This document shows, one piece after another, positions 1 through 6,689 of a DNA stretch of 64,000 nucleotides. The DNA is taken from contig NZ_SNXU01000001.1 of NCBI RefSeq assembly GCF_004362515.1, forward strand, positions 1,860,001 through 1,924,000, in the 5' to 3' direction. The position numbers and the translations under genes were made by a program. The stretch is from Actinokineospora alba (GTDB lineage Bacteria; Actinomycetota; Actinomycetes; Mycobacteriales; Pseudonocardiaceae). The notes under the pieces are model-generated. The model was given only the letters and a program-made list of their open reading frames with translations, ran no database searches and was not told the origin of the DNA. The number at the start of each line of letters is the position of its first letter. Positions within the stretch are counted from its first letter, which is position 1.

Positions 1-120
1 TCTAACACGTACTCAAGAAAACTTACGACCTCACACAGTGAACCACACAACCCGCACCCGCCGCACGTGTGACGTGACACCAGGTCGGGGGTTGCGGCCG
101 TTCCCCTGCTGGGAGACGCT

Positions 121-498
121 TTGGGAGTGAGCGAGCTCGCCAGTGAAAAATCCGTGACCGAGAACACCGAGACCATCGCGCTCGACCTCGACGAAGCCGG
201 AGTCTCCGTAGACCTGCCCCGCCCCGCGCATCGCGGCGATCAGGTCCAGGGCGTTCCCTACCGCCCGGTCGAATTCCGTGACGACGACCTTCCCGCGGCC
301 CTCGAACGGGCCGCGTCGTGGCTGCGGGCGACCCAGGACTGGCTCGGTGAACCAGTCGACGTCATCGCGATCCATCTCGACTATGACGACGGCGAGGGAT
401 CGCCGTATTACGACGTCAAGCTGCTGTGCAACGAGGAAGACCTCGCGGGCGCCCCGATCGTGCTGCGCGAGCAGGCCGCCAAGGCAGTGGGCGACTAG
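121..498 (+). CDS. Hypothetical acidic protein, 125 aa
   Basis: I do not recognise the family. The TTG at 121 is chosen because GGGAG (111-115) sits five bases upstream. In-frame GTG codons at 127 and 154 are alternatives. The product is soluble and acidic, with no signal peptide or membrane segment. Its stop codon TAG shares one base with the GTG of the downstream acyltransferase gene, so the two are probably translated together. Codon use is ordinary for this GC-rich genome. Function unknown. Confidence 0.7.
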   Translation: MGVSELASEKSVTENTETIALDLDEAGVSVDLPRPAHRGDQVQGVPYRPVEFRDDDLPAALERAASWLRATQDWLGEPVDVIAIHLDYDDGEGSPYYDVKLLCNEEDLAGAPIVLREQAAKAVGD

Positions 499-1235
499 TG
501 GCCGAGATCGTCTATCCGCCAGTGGTGCTGGCGGCCAAGACCCTGTTCCGGGTCATGGACTATCAGGTCGACGTCCAAGGCGGCGAGCACATCCCGAAGA
601 CGGGTGGCGCGGTCATCGCGTGCAACCACGTGAGCTACCTCGACTTCATCTTCGCCGGTTTCGGCGCGCAGCCCGCCAAGCGGCTGGTGCGCTTCATGGC
701 CAAGCAGCAGATCTTCCACAACAAGATCGCGGGCCCGCTGATGCGTGGCATGCACCACATCTCGGTCGACCGGTCCGCGGGCCAGGCGTCGTACCGGGAG
801 GCGGTCGAGAAGCTGCGCGCCGGTGAGGTCGTCGGGGTGTTCCCGGAGGCCACGATCAGCCAGTCGTTCACCGTCAAGGACATCAAGTCGGGCGCGGTGC
901 GGATGGCGGCCGAGGCGGGCGTCCCGGTGGTGCCGATGGCGCTGTGGGGCACGCAGCGGCTGTGGACGAAGGGTCGGCCGAAGGACCTCAAGCAGCGCCA
1001 CATCCCGATCCTGATTCGGGCGGGTGAATCCTTCACCGTCGGCCCGGACGACGACCAGGAAGCGCTGACCCTGGACCTGCGGACCCGGATGACGGAGCTG
1101 CTCGACCGAGTCCAGAAGGACTACCCGGACTCCCCGTCCGGCGAGTCCGACTCCTGGTGGCTCCCCGCCCACCTCGGCGGCACCGCCCCCACCCCCGAAC
1201 AAGCCGCCGAACTAGACAAACGCAAGCCCGAGTAA
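498..1235 (+). CDS. PlsC-like 1-acylglycerol-phosphate acyltransferase family
   Basis: Predicted lysophospholipid acyltransferase that moves an acyl group from acyl-CoA or acyl-ACP to a glycerol-phosphate-type acceptor at the membrane. The catalytic NHxxxxD motif is NHVSYLD, with His about residue 44 and Asp about 49. The second conserved motif FPEATIS lies near residue 115. Length (245 aa) is normal for PlsC proteins. The start is taken as the GTG that overlaps the previous stop (TAGTG), since the upstream extension in frame is only a shadow of the preceding gene. Three PlsC paralogues sit beside a HAD phosphatase in the M. tuberculosis Rv3813c-Rv3816c region, and a HAD gene also follows here. 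The exact substrate is not evident. Confidence 0.85.
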   Translation: MAEIVYPPVVLAAKTLFRVMDYQVDVQGGEHIPKTGGAVIACNHVSYLDFIFAGFGAQPAKRLVRFMAKQQIFHNKIAGPLMRGMHHISVDRSAGQASYREAVEKLRAGEVVGVFPEATISQSFTVKDIKSGAVRMAAEAGVPVVPMALWGTQRLWTKGRPKDLKQRHIPILIRAGESFTVGPDDDQEALTLDLRTRMTELLDRVQKDYPDSPSGESDSWWLPAHLGGTAPTPEQAAELDKRKPE

Positions 1236-1364
1236 CCCGCGAGTCGCCCCGCCAGGCGAACGAGTCGCCCCTCCCGGCAACTGACTTCGACATTCGCGCG
1301 TCCTGAATGTCGAACTCAGTTGCCGGAGCGGGCGACTCACTTGCCTGGCGGGGCGACTCGCGGG
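1236..1364. repeat. Long imperfect palindrome between convergent genes
   Basis: Two 60-base arms (1236-1295 and 1305-1364) pair with 53 of 60 matches around a 9-base loop. The palindrome fills the whole gap between the stop of the acyltransferase gene and the stop of the HAD gene. It could act as a bidirectional terminator, but it has no U-tract and is much longer than usual. The outer stem contains the 10-mer CCCCGCCAGG/CCTGGCGGGG, which also forms the short hairpin at 50144-50170. A MITE-like or REP-like origin is possible. Confidence 0.8.
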
Positions 1365-2189
1365 CTAGAACCAGCGTTCTAGGACTTGGGCTACGCCGTC
1401 TTCGGTGTGGGAGGCAGTGACCTCGTCGGCGGCGGCGATGACGGCCGCGTCGGCGTTCGCCATGGCCACGCCGTGGCCTGCCCAGCGGATCATCTCGATG
1501 TCGTTGGGCATGTCGCCGAAGGCCACCACGTCCTCCTGCGCCACGCCCACCCGTTCGGCGACCTCGGCCAGGCCGCGGGCCTTGGTGACGCCGGGCGCGG
1601 AGATCTCGATGAGGCCGCGGTTGGTGGAGTACGTGATGTCGACGGCGTCGCCGAGCAGTTCCCCGGCGACCATCGCGATCTCGGCGCTGGTCATGTCCTC
1701 GTGCCGGATCAGCAGCTTGGTCGACAGCCTGCCCAGCAGTTCCGCCCGCGGGCGCATGTTCTGCTCGGCGTCGCCCCACGGGTTGCGGAACCCGGGTTCG
1801 GTCGCGAAGGTGACGCCGCCGTCGTAGGGGCCGAGGTCGGCCCACTCCGACGCGAGCCGCATGCCGGGCAGCACGCCGTCGAGGGTGTGGGCGACGTCAT
1901 GCAGCAGCATCGGCTCCAGGCCGTGCACGCTCAGCACCGACGACTTCGCGATGTCGTAGACCACCGCGCCGTTGGCGCACACGGCGTACCCGTCGAGGCC
2001 CGTGGGCTCGGCGACCGGCGGGATCCAGCGCGGCGGTCGGCCCGTGACCAGCACGAACGGCGTGCCGGATGCCAGTACCCGGTCGATCGTCGCCTGCGTG
2101 CGCGGGGTCACCCGCTCGTCCACGGAAAGCAGGGTGCCGTCGATGTCGGACGCGATGAGCCTGGGTTTCTCCACGCCCCCATACTCCAC
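1365..2189 (-). CDS. Cof-type HAD-superfamily phosphatase
   Basis: HAD hydrolase of the Cof/YidA group, a cytosolic phosphatase for small phosphorylated metabolites. Motif I is DIDGTLL (nucleophile Asp 15), motif II is the T of VLVTGRPP, and motif IV is GDMPND near residue 225. The long C2-type cap lies between residues of about 85 and 190. The start may be the ATG at 2189 or the GTG at 2174, just before KPRLIASD. It is convergent with the acyltransferase gene across the long palindrome. It matches the position of the Rv3813c HAD gene in the mycobacterial cell-wall region, by memory of gene order. Substrate unknown. Confidence 0.88.
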   Translation of the reverse strand: MEYGGVEKPRLIASDIDGTLLSVDERVTPRTQATIDRVLASGTPFVLVTGRPPRWIPPVAEPTGLDGYAVCANGAVVYDIAKSSVLSVHGLEPMLLHDVAHTLDGVLPGMRLASEWADLGPYDGGVTFATEPGFRNPWGDAEQNMRPRAELLGRLSTKLLIRHEDMTSAEIAMVAGELLGDAVDITYSTNRGLIEISAPGVTKARGLAEVAERVGVAQEDVVAFGDMPNDIEMIRWAGHGVAMANADAAVIAAADEVTASHTEDGVAQVLERWF

Positions 2190-2243
2190 GACCGGCCGGG
2201 ATCGCTCGACGGCTTATCGGCCGCACGGACCCGCCCGGTTCGC

Positions 2244-2249
2244 TAGGTT
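2244..2249 (+). promoter_or_regulatory. Probable -10 element of a leaderless promoter
   Basis: TAGGTT lies six bases before the GTG at 2256, and no Shine-Dalgarno sequence is visible. In actinobacteria a TANNNT box this close to a start codon usually means that transcription begins at the start codon itself. Confidence 0.45.
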
Positions 2250-2255
2250 CGTGAC

Positions 2256-3239
2256 GTGCGAGTAGGCATCGTCATCCTCCCCGAGTACCGCTGGTGGGCC
2301 GCCGAGCCGCGTTGGCGCGGCGCCGAGACCTACGGCTTCGACCACGCCTGGACCTACGACCACCTGGGCTGGCGCTCACTGGTCGACGGCCCGTGGTTCG
2401 ACTCCATGGCCACCCTGACCGCCGCGGCGATGGTCACCGAGACGCTGCGGCTGGGCACCCTCGTGGTGTCGCCGAACTTCCGCCACCCGGTGTCCTTCGC
2501 CAGAGCGGTCCTCACCCTCGACGACGTCTCCGACGGCCGCTTCATGCTCGGCCTCGGCTCCGGCGCCACCGGCAAGGGCGGCTACGACCGCACGGTGATG
2601 GGCGAGGAGGAGATCACCCCACGCCAGGTCACGGCCCGCTTCGGCGAGTTCGTCGAGCTGATGGACTCGGTCCTGGCCAAGCCGGTCACCGACTACCAGG
2701 GCGAGTACTACACCGCGGTCCAGGCGCGCAGCGCCCCCGGCTGCGTGCAGCGGCCGCGGGTGCCGTTCCTGGTCGGCGCGGACGGCCCGAAGGCGATGGC
2801 CGTCGCGGCGCGCCACGGCCAGGGCTGGATCACGCTGGGCGCGCGCGACGCCACCGACCTCGACGACTGGTGGCGCGGGGTCGCCGAACGCGCCGAGCGG
2901 TTCGACGCGATCCTCGCCGAGCGGGGCCGCGACCGCGCGACCGTCGACCGCTACCTCAGCCTGGACGCCTCGCCGCTGTTCTCCCTGGAGAGCGTCGAGG
3001 CCTTCCGCGACCACGTGGGCCGCGCCCAGGAACTCGGCTTCACCGACGTAGTCACCCACTGGCCACGTGAGGAAGGCATCTACGCGGGCCGCGAGAGCGT
3101 GTTGGAGCAGGTCGCGGCCGAGGTGCTGCCGACGCTCGGCGGCCGGGCGAGCCTGCGGGCGGAAAACTCCGGCACCGCGAGCAACGACGCGGGGGACCCG
3201 AGCGTCTCTCTTGGCGAGGTGGACAGTTCGGAGGGGTAG
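2256..3239 (+). CDS. LLM-class flavin/F420-dependent oxidoreductase
   Basis: Luciferase-like monooxygenase-family TIM-barrel enzyme using FMN or F420. The N-terminus MRVGIVILPEYRWW, the YDHLGW segment near residue 38 and the LGLGSGATGKGGYDR segment are typical of the F420-dependent branch. The family oxidises or reduces small molecules; the substrate cannot be read from the sequence. Residues after about 290 form a low-complexity tail rich in Ser/Asp that is not part of the barrel. Start GTG fits a leaderless promoter (TAGGTT at 2244). A strong hairpin follows the gene. Confidence 0.85.
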   Translation: MRVGIVILPEYRWWAAEPRWRGAETYGFDHAWTYDHLGWRSLVDGPWFDSMATLTAAAMVTETLRLGTLVVSPNFRHPVSFARAVLTLDDVSDGRFMLGLGSGATGKGGYDRTVMGEEEITPRQVTARFGEFVELMDSVLAKPVTDYQGEYYTAVQARSAPGCVQRPRVPFLVGADGPKAMAVAARHGQGWITLGARDATDLDDWWRGVAERAERFDAILAERGRDRATVDRYLSLDASPLFSLESVEAFRDHVGRAQELGFTDVVTHWPREEGIYAGRESVLEQVAAEVLPTLGGRASLRAENSGTASNDAGDPSVSLGEVDSSEG

Positions 3240-3250
3240 ATCCACAGGGG

Positions 3251-3294
3251 ACGCGGGGCCCCGGTGCCGGGTGATCGGCGCCGGGGCCCCGCGT
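3251..3294 (+). terminator. Strong hairpin, probable terminator
   Basis: An 18-base arm at 3251-3268 pairs with 3277-3294 around an 8-base loop. The stem is almost entirely G/C, with no clear U-tract. It separates the oxidoreductase gene from glf. Confidence 0.7.
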
Positions 3295-3327
3295 ATGTCC
3301 CGGTGCGAGTGGTCAACGACACGCAGG

Positions 3328-3333
3328 TAACCT
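3328..3333 (+). promoter_or_regulatory. Probable -10 element upstream of glf
   Basis: TAACCT lies eight bases before the GTG at 3342, and no Shine-Dalgarno sequence is visible. This fits a leaderless or near-leaderless transcript. Confidence 0.4.
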
Positions 3334-3341
3334 GGGCCCTC

Positions 3342-4556
3342 GTGAGCGACGGTGCGAACACCCAAAGCAGCTACGCAGGCTACGACCTGATCATTGTCGG
3401 GTCCGGATTCTTCGGCCTCACGATCGCGGAGCGGACGGCGACCCAACTGGGCAAGCGCGTCCTCGTGATCGACCGACGGCCGCACATCGGCGGCAACGCC
3501 TACTCCGAGCCTGAGCCGGAGACCGGCATCGAGGTGCACAAGTACGGCGCGCACCTGTTCCACACCTCGAACAAGAGAGTGTGGGACTACGTCAACCAGT
3601 TCACCGAGTTCACCGACTACCAGCACCGGGTGTTCGCGCGCTACCAGGGCCAGGTCTACGCCTTCCCGATGAACCTCGCGCTGATCAACAGCTTCTTCGG
3701 CAAGTCCTTCACCCCGGACGAGGCCAAGGCGCTCATCGCCGAGCAGTCGGCGGAGATCAAGACCGAGGACGCGCAGAACCTCGAGGAGAAGGCGATCTCG
3801 CTGATCGGCCGCCCGCTGTACGAGGCGTTCGTCCGCGGCTACACCGCCAAGCAGTGGCAGACCGACCCCAAGGAGCTCGGCGCGGCGATCATCACCCGCC
3901 TCCCGGTCCGCTACAACTTCAACAACCGGTACTTCAACGACGCCTACGAGGGCCTGCCCGTCAACGGGTACACCGCGTGGCTGGAGAAGATGGCCGAGCA
4001 CGAGAACATCGACGTGCGGCTGAACACGGACTACTTCGACATCCGCGACCAGATCCCGGCCGGAACCCCCACGGTCTACACCGGCCCGCTGGACCGCTAC
4101 TTCGACTACTCCGCGGGCGAGCTGGGCTGGCGCACGCTGGACTTCGAGACCGAGGTCGTCCCGACTGGCGACTTCCAGGGCACCTCCGTCATGAACTACA
4201 ACGACGAAGAGGTCCCCTACACCCGCATCCACGAGTTCCGGCACTTCCACCCGGAGCGCACGCACTACCCGACGGACAAGACGGTCATCGTCCGCGAGTA
4301 CTCGCGCTTCGCCGAGTCCGGCGACGAGCCGTACTACCCGATCAACACCCCGGAAGACCGCGAGAAGCTGGCGCGCTACCGGGACCTGGCCAAGGCCGAG
4401 GCAGCCGAGAAGAACCTCATTTTCGGCGGCCGACTGGGCACCTACCAGTACCTCGACATGCACATGGCGATCGGCTCGGCCCTGTCGGTGTTCGACAACA
4501 AGGTCGCCCCCCACCTGACCGAGGGCGCCCCGCTCGACGGTTCGCTGGACGGCTAG
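3342..4556 (+). CDS. glf: UDP-galactopyranose mutase
   Basis: Converts UDP-galactopyranose to UDP-galactofuranose, the galactan precursor of the actinobacterial cell wall. FAD-binding motif GSGFFG lies at residues 20-25, followed by VIDRRPHIGGNAYSE. The mutase signature HKYGAHLFHTSNKRVW is present, as are the substrate-binding segments FARYQGQVYAFPMNL and GYTAKQW. The product is 404 aa, the normal size. The GTG at 3342 is chosen because residues upstream in frame come from the terminator. It precedes PAP2 and ubiA genes by a few bases, giving a galactan/arabinan operon. The galactofuranosyltransferase glfT2, which in M. tuberculosis lies between glf and the PAP2 gene, is absent. Confidence 0.96.
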   Translation: MSDGANTQSSYAGYDLIIVGSGFFGLTIAERTATQLGKRVLVIDRRPHIGGNAYSEPEPETGIEVHKYGAHLFHTSNKRVWDYVNQFTEFTDYQHRVFARYQGQVYAFPMNLALINSFFGKSFTPDEAKALIAEQSAEIKTEDAQNLEEKAISLIGRPLYEAFVRGYTAKQWQTDPKELGAAIITRLPVRYNFNNRYFNDAYEGLPVNGYTAWLEKMAEHENIDVRLNTDYFDIRDQIPAGTPTVYTGPLDRYFDYSAGELGWRTLDFETEVVPTGDFQGTSVMNYNDEEVPYTRIHEFRHFHPERTHYPTDKTVIVREYSRFAESGDEPYYPINTPEDREKLARYRDLAKAEAAEKNLIFGGRLGTYQYLDMHMAIGSALSVFDNKVAPHLTEGAPLDGSLDG

Positions 4557-4560
4557 GCGC

Positions 4561-5061
4561 GTGGGACGGGAGACCGCCGCGCTGAGCCGCGTCCAAGGTG
4601 CCATCGCCAAACCGGCGGTGGTGAAGGCGGCGCGCGGGCTGTCGCACTTCGGTGAGCACAGCGCGGGCTGGTTCGCGCTCGGGCTGGTCGGCGCGGCGTT
4701 CGACAAGCGCAGGCGCGGCGACTGGCTCGCCGCCTCGGCCGGGATCGTCGCGGCGCACGCGGCGTCGATCGCGGTCAAGCGGGTCGTGCGGCGGCCCCGT
4801 CCCGAAGACCCCTCGGTCAAGGTGCTGGTCAGCACGCCGAGCAAGCTGAGCTTCCCGTCGTCGCACGCCACCTCCACGACGGCGGCCGCGGTCCTGTTCT
4901 CGGGCCTGACCGGAAAGCGGCTGGTGCCGGTGCTGGTGCCGCCGATGCTCGTGTCCCGGCTGGTCCTGGGCGTGCACTACCCGACCGACGTGGTCGCCGG
5001 GTCGGTGCTGGGCGCAGTGGTCGGCGGCCTTCTGCGACGCAAGCTGAAGAGGCGATCGTGA
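4561..5061 (+). CDS. PAP2-family phosphatase, probable DPPR phosphatase (Rv3807c-like)
   Basis: Membrane phosphatase predicted to remove the 5-phosphate from decaprenylphosphoryl-5-phosphoribose, the step between UbiA and DprE1 in decaprenyl-phosphoryl-arabinose synthesis. The three PAP2 motifs are visible: KRVVRRPRP, the PSSHATS block, and SRLVLGVHYPTD with the catalytic His. Several hydrophobic segments are consistent with a small integral membrane protein (166 aa). GTG start four bases after glf; the 3' end overlaps ubiA by four bases (GTGA). Family assignment is firm; the exact substrate is inferred from the neighbours. Confidence 0.9.
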   Translation: MGRETAALSRVQGAIAKPAVVKAARGLSHFGEHSAGWFALGLVGAAFDKRRRGDWLAASAGIVAAHAASIAVKRVVRRPRPEDPSVKVLVSTPSKLSFPSSHATSTTAAAVLFSGLTGKRLVPVLVPPMLVSRLVLGVHYPTDVVAGSVLGAVVGGLLRRKLKRRS

Positions 5062-5960
5062 GCGAGGCGGTGGCGGAGGTGGCCAAGCCAGGTCTGGTCG
5101 GCGGGCTCCTGCGCACGGCTCGACCGCGCCAGTGGGTCAAGAACGTCCTGGTCCTGGCGGCGCCGTTCGCGGGCAACCGGATCTTCGAGGGCCCGGTCCT
5201 GCTCGACGCCGCACTGGCGTTCGCCGCGTTCTGCCTGGTGTCGTCGGCGGTCTACCTGGTGAACGACGCGATCGACGTCGAGGCCGACCGCGCGCACCCG
5301 ACCAAGCGCAACCGCCCGATCGCCGCGGGAATCGTGCCGGTCCGGTTCGCCTACATCGCCGCCGCCGTCCTGCTGGTCGCCTCGCTGGCGTTGGGTCTGC
5401 TCACCGGTTGGCCGCTGGTGATCGTGCTGTCCGTCTACGCGGCCGTGCAGCTCGCGTACTGCCTGGGGCTCAAGCACCAGCCGGTGATCGACCTCTGCAT
5501 CGTGGCGTCGGGCTTCCTGCTGCGAGCCATCGCGGGCGGCGCCGCGGCAGGTATCGCGCTGTCCCAGTGGTTCCTGCTGGTGGCGGCGTTCGGCTCGCTG
5601 TTCATGGTGGCGGGCAAGCGGTACGCCGAGGTCGTGCTGTTCGAGAAGACCGGCGCGAAGATCCGCGAGTCACTGCGCAAGTACTCGTCGAGCTACCTGC
5701 GGTTCGTGTGGGCCACCTCCGCCGCGATCATGATCACCACGTACTCGCTGTGGGCGTTCGAGATCCGCGAGCGCAGCCCGAACCACTCGGTGTGGGCGGT
5801 CATCTCGATCGTCCCGTTCGTCATCGCCGTGCTGCGCTACGCCGTCGACGTCGACCAGGGCGGCGCGGGCGAGCCCGAGGACATCGCCCTCAAGGACCGC
5901 GTGCTGCAGGTGCTCGGCGCCTCGTGGGTCGCCTGCCTGGCCCTGTCGGTCTACCTCTGA
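5058..5960 (+). CDS. ubiA: Decaprenyl-phosphate phosphoribosyltransferase (UbiA family)
   Basis: Transfers 5-phosphoribose from PRPP to decaprenyl phosphate, the first committed step of DPA (arabinan donor) synthesis. UbiA-superfamily Asp-rich motif NDAIDVEAD at residues 69-77 is followed by HPTKRNRPIAAG. A second motif region with KRYAEV lies near residue 185. Multiple transmembrane helices are evident, and the length (300 aa) matches Rv3806c. Translationally coupled to the PAP2 gene by GTGA. The operon ends at the hairpin just downstream. Arabinosyltransferases usually found nearby (AftB, Emb) are not in this window. Confidence 0.92.
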   Translation: MSEAVAEVAKPGLVGGLLRTARPRQWVKNVLVLAAPFAGNRIFEGPVLLDAALAFAAFCLVSSAVYLVNDAIDVEADRAHPTKRNRPIAAGIVPVRFAYIAAAVLLVASLALGLLTGWPLVIVLSVYAAVQLAYCLGLKHQPVIDLCIVASGFLLRAIAGGAAAGIALSQWFLLVAAFGSLFMVAGKRYAEVVLFEKTGAKIRESLRKYSSSYLRFVWATSAAIMITTYSLWAFEIRERSPNHSVWAVISIVPFVIAVLRYAVDVDQGGAGEPEDIALKDRVLQVLGASWVACLALSVYL

Positions 5961-5967
5961 TCGAAAC

Positions 5968-6002
5968 GGTGATGGGGCACCCCCCTCGGGTGCCCCATCA
6001 CC
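5968..6002 (+). terminator. Rho-independent-type hairpin after ubiA
   Basis: The stem GGTGATGGGGCACCC pairs with the same sequence inverted around a short loop, followed by ATTTCC. It ends the glf-PAP2-ubiA operon. Confidence 0.75.
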
Positions 6003-6092
6003 ATTTCCGGATCGCCTTGACCTAAGGGGACCGTGACGGCGGCCGACCACGGTGACCGCCAATCCGCAACTGATCCCGACAGGCGACGAAGG

Positions 6093-6575
6093 TCAAAATT
6101 TCGGGGAGGCGGTCAGGGCGTAGCGGCGGGGCTCGTACAGTTCGCCGCTTTGGTCGTAGGGAAAGGAAATGCGGCGACGTACGGTGCCGGTCTCGCCTGA
6201 CTGCTCGAACCCCCAGTACGCGGTCCGATGGCCGGTGGCCCACTCGTGGAAGATCGTCACGTGCCGGGTGAGGTTCGTGCCCTCGGTCCGCAGCAGGACG
6301 TCACCCGCGACCAACTCGTCCTTGGTGATCAGCGAGCTGATCCGGGCGAGTCCGATCGTGTCGAGGCCGCCGTGGCGATTCGGCGGTACCCCTGGTAGGC
6401 CCCAAGCCATCGAGACATAGCCCGAGCAGTCAGTGCGATAGATCCCGTACTCGTTCTGGTGGAACTTGGTCTGGCTGTAGGGAACCGAAGGCCGAAGCCA
6501 GCTTTCCGCCCGCTCGACGATCTCGCTGCGGCGGATCGGCTTGCCGAGTGCGAGGTCCCGGTGCGCGGTGGACAT
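6093..6575 (-). CDS. NlpC/P60-like cysteine peptidase/amidase domain protein
   Basis: Resembles NlpC/P60 (CHAP-like) papain-fold proteins: catalytic Cys 50 in YRTDCSGYVSMAWGLP, the LVAGDVLL strand near residues 88-95, and His 105 in RHVTIFHEW. No signal peptide is visible, so it may be cytosolic or act on a non-peptidoglycan substrate. The ATG at 6575 is chosen over an upstream in-frame start at 6653 because a perfect inverted repeat (6588-6624) lies between them and looks like untranslated control DNA. It lies downstream of, and in the same direction as, the SARP regulator. Length 160 aa. Function beyond the fold is unknown. Confidence 0.72.
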   Translation of the reverse strand: MSTAHRDLALGKPIRRSEIVERAESWLRPSVPYSQTKFHQNEYGIYRTDCSGYVSMAWGLPGVPPNRHGGLDTIGLARISSLITKDELVAGDVLLRTEGTNLTRHVTIFHEWATGHRTAYWGFEQSGETGTVRRRISFPYDQSGELYEPRRYALTASPKF

Positions 6576-6587
6576 GACGTCGTGGAC

Positions 6588-6624
6588 CTCTTCTCGTGTC
6601 TTCGTTTCCCTGACACGAGAAGAG
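6588..6624. promoter_or_regulatory. Perfect 13-bp inverted repeat upstream of the NlpC-like gene
   Basis: CTCTTCTCGTGTC at 6588-6600 is repeated inverted at 6612-6624 with an 11-base spacer. The position, between the end of the SARP gene (6690) and the start of the NlpC-like gene (6575), suits either an operator or a transcription terminator/attenuator hairpin. Confidence 0.6.
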
Positions 6625-6689
6625 TCGCGGACGTCGCTGCAATCGGGCTGCAAGTCCGCTGGAGGCCGAGCCGAATACCTACAGGAAAC

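Noticed and set aside
2376..4877. 833-aa open frame on the minus strand
   Set aside because: Antisense shadow of the oxidoreductase, glf and PAP2 genes; long empty frames are expected in GC-rich DNA, and its sequence is low-complexity Arg/Val/Asp.
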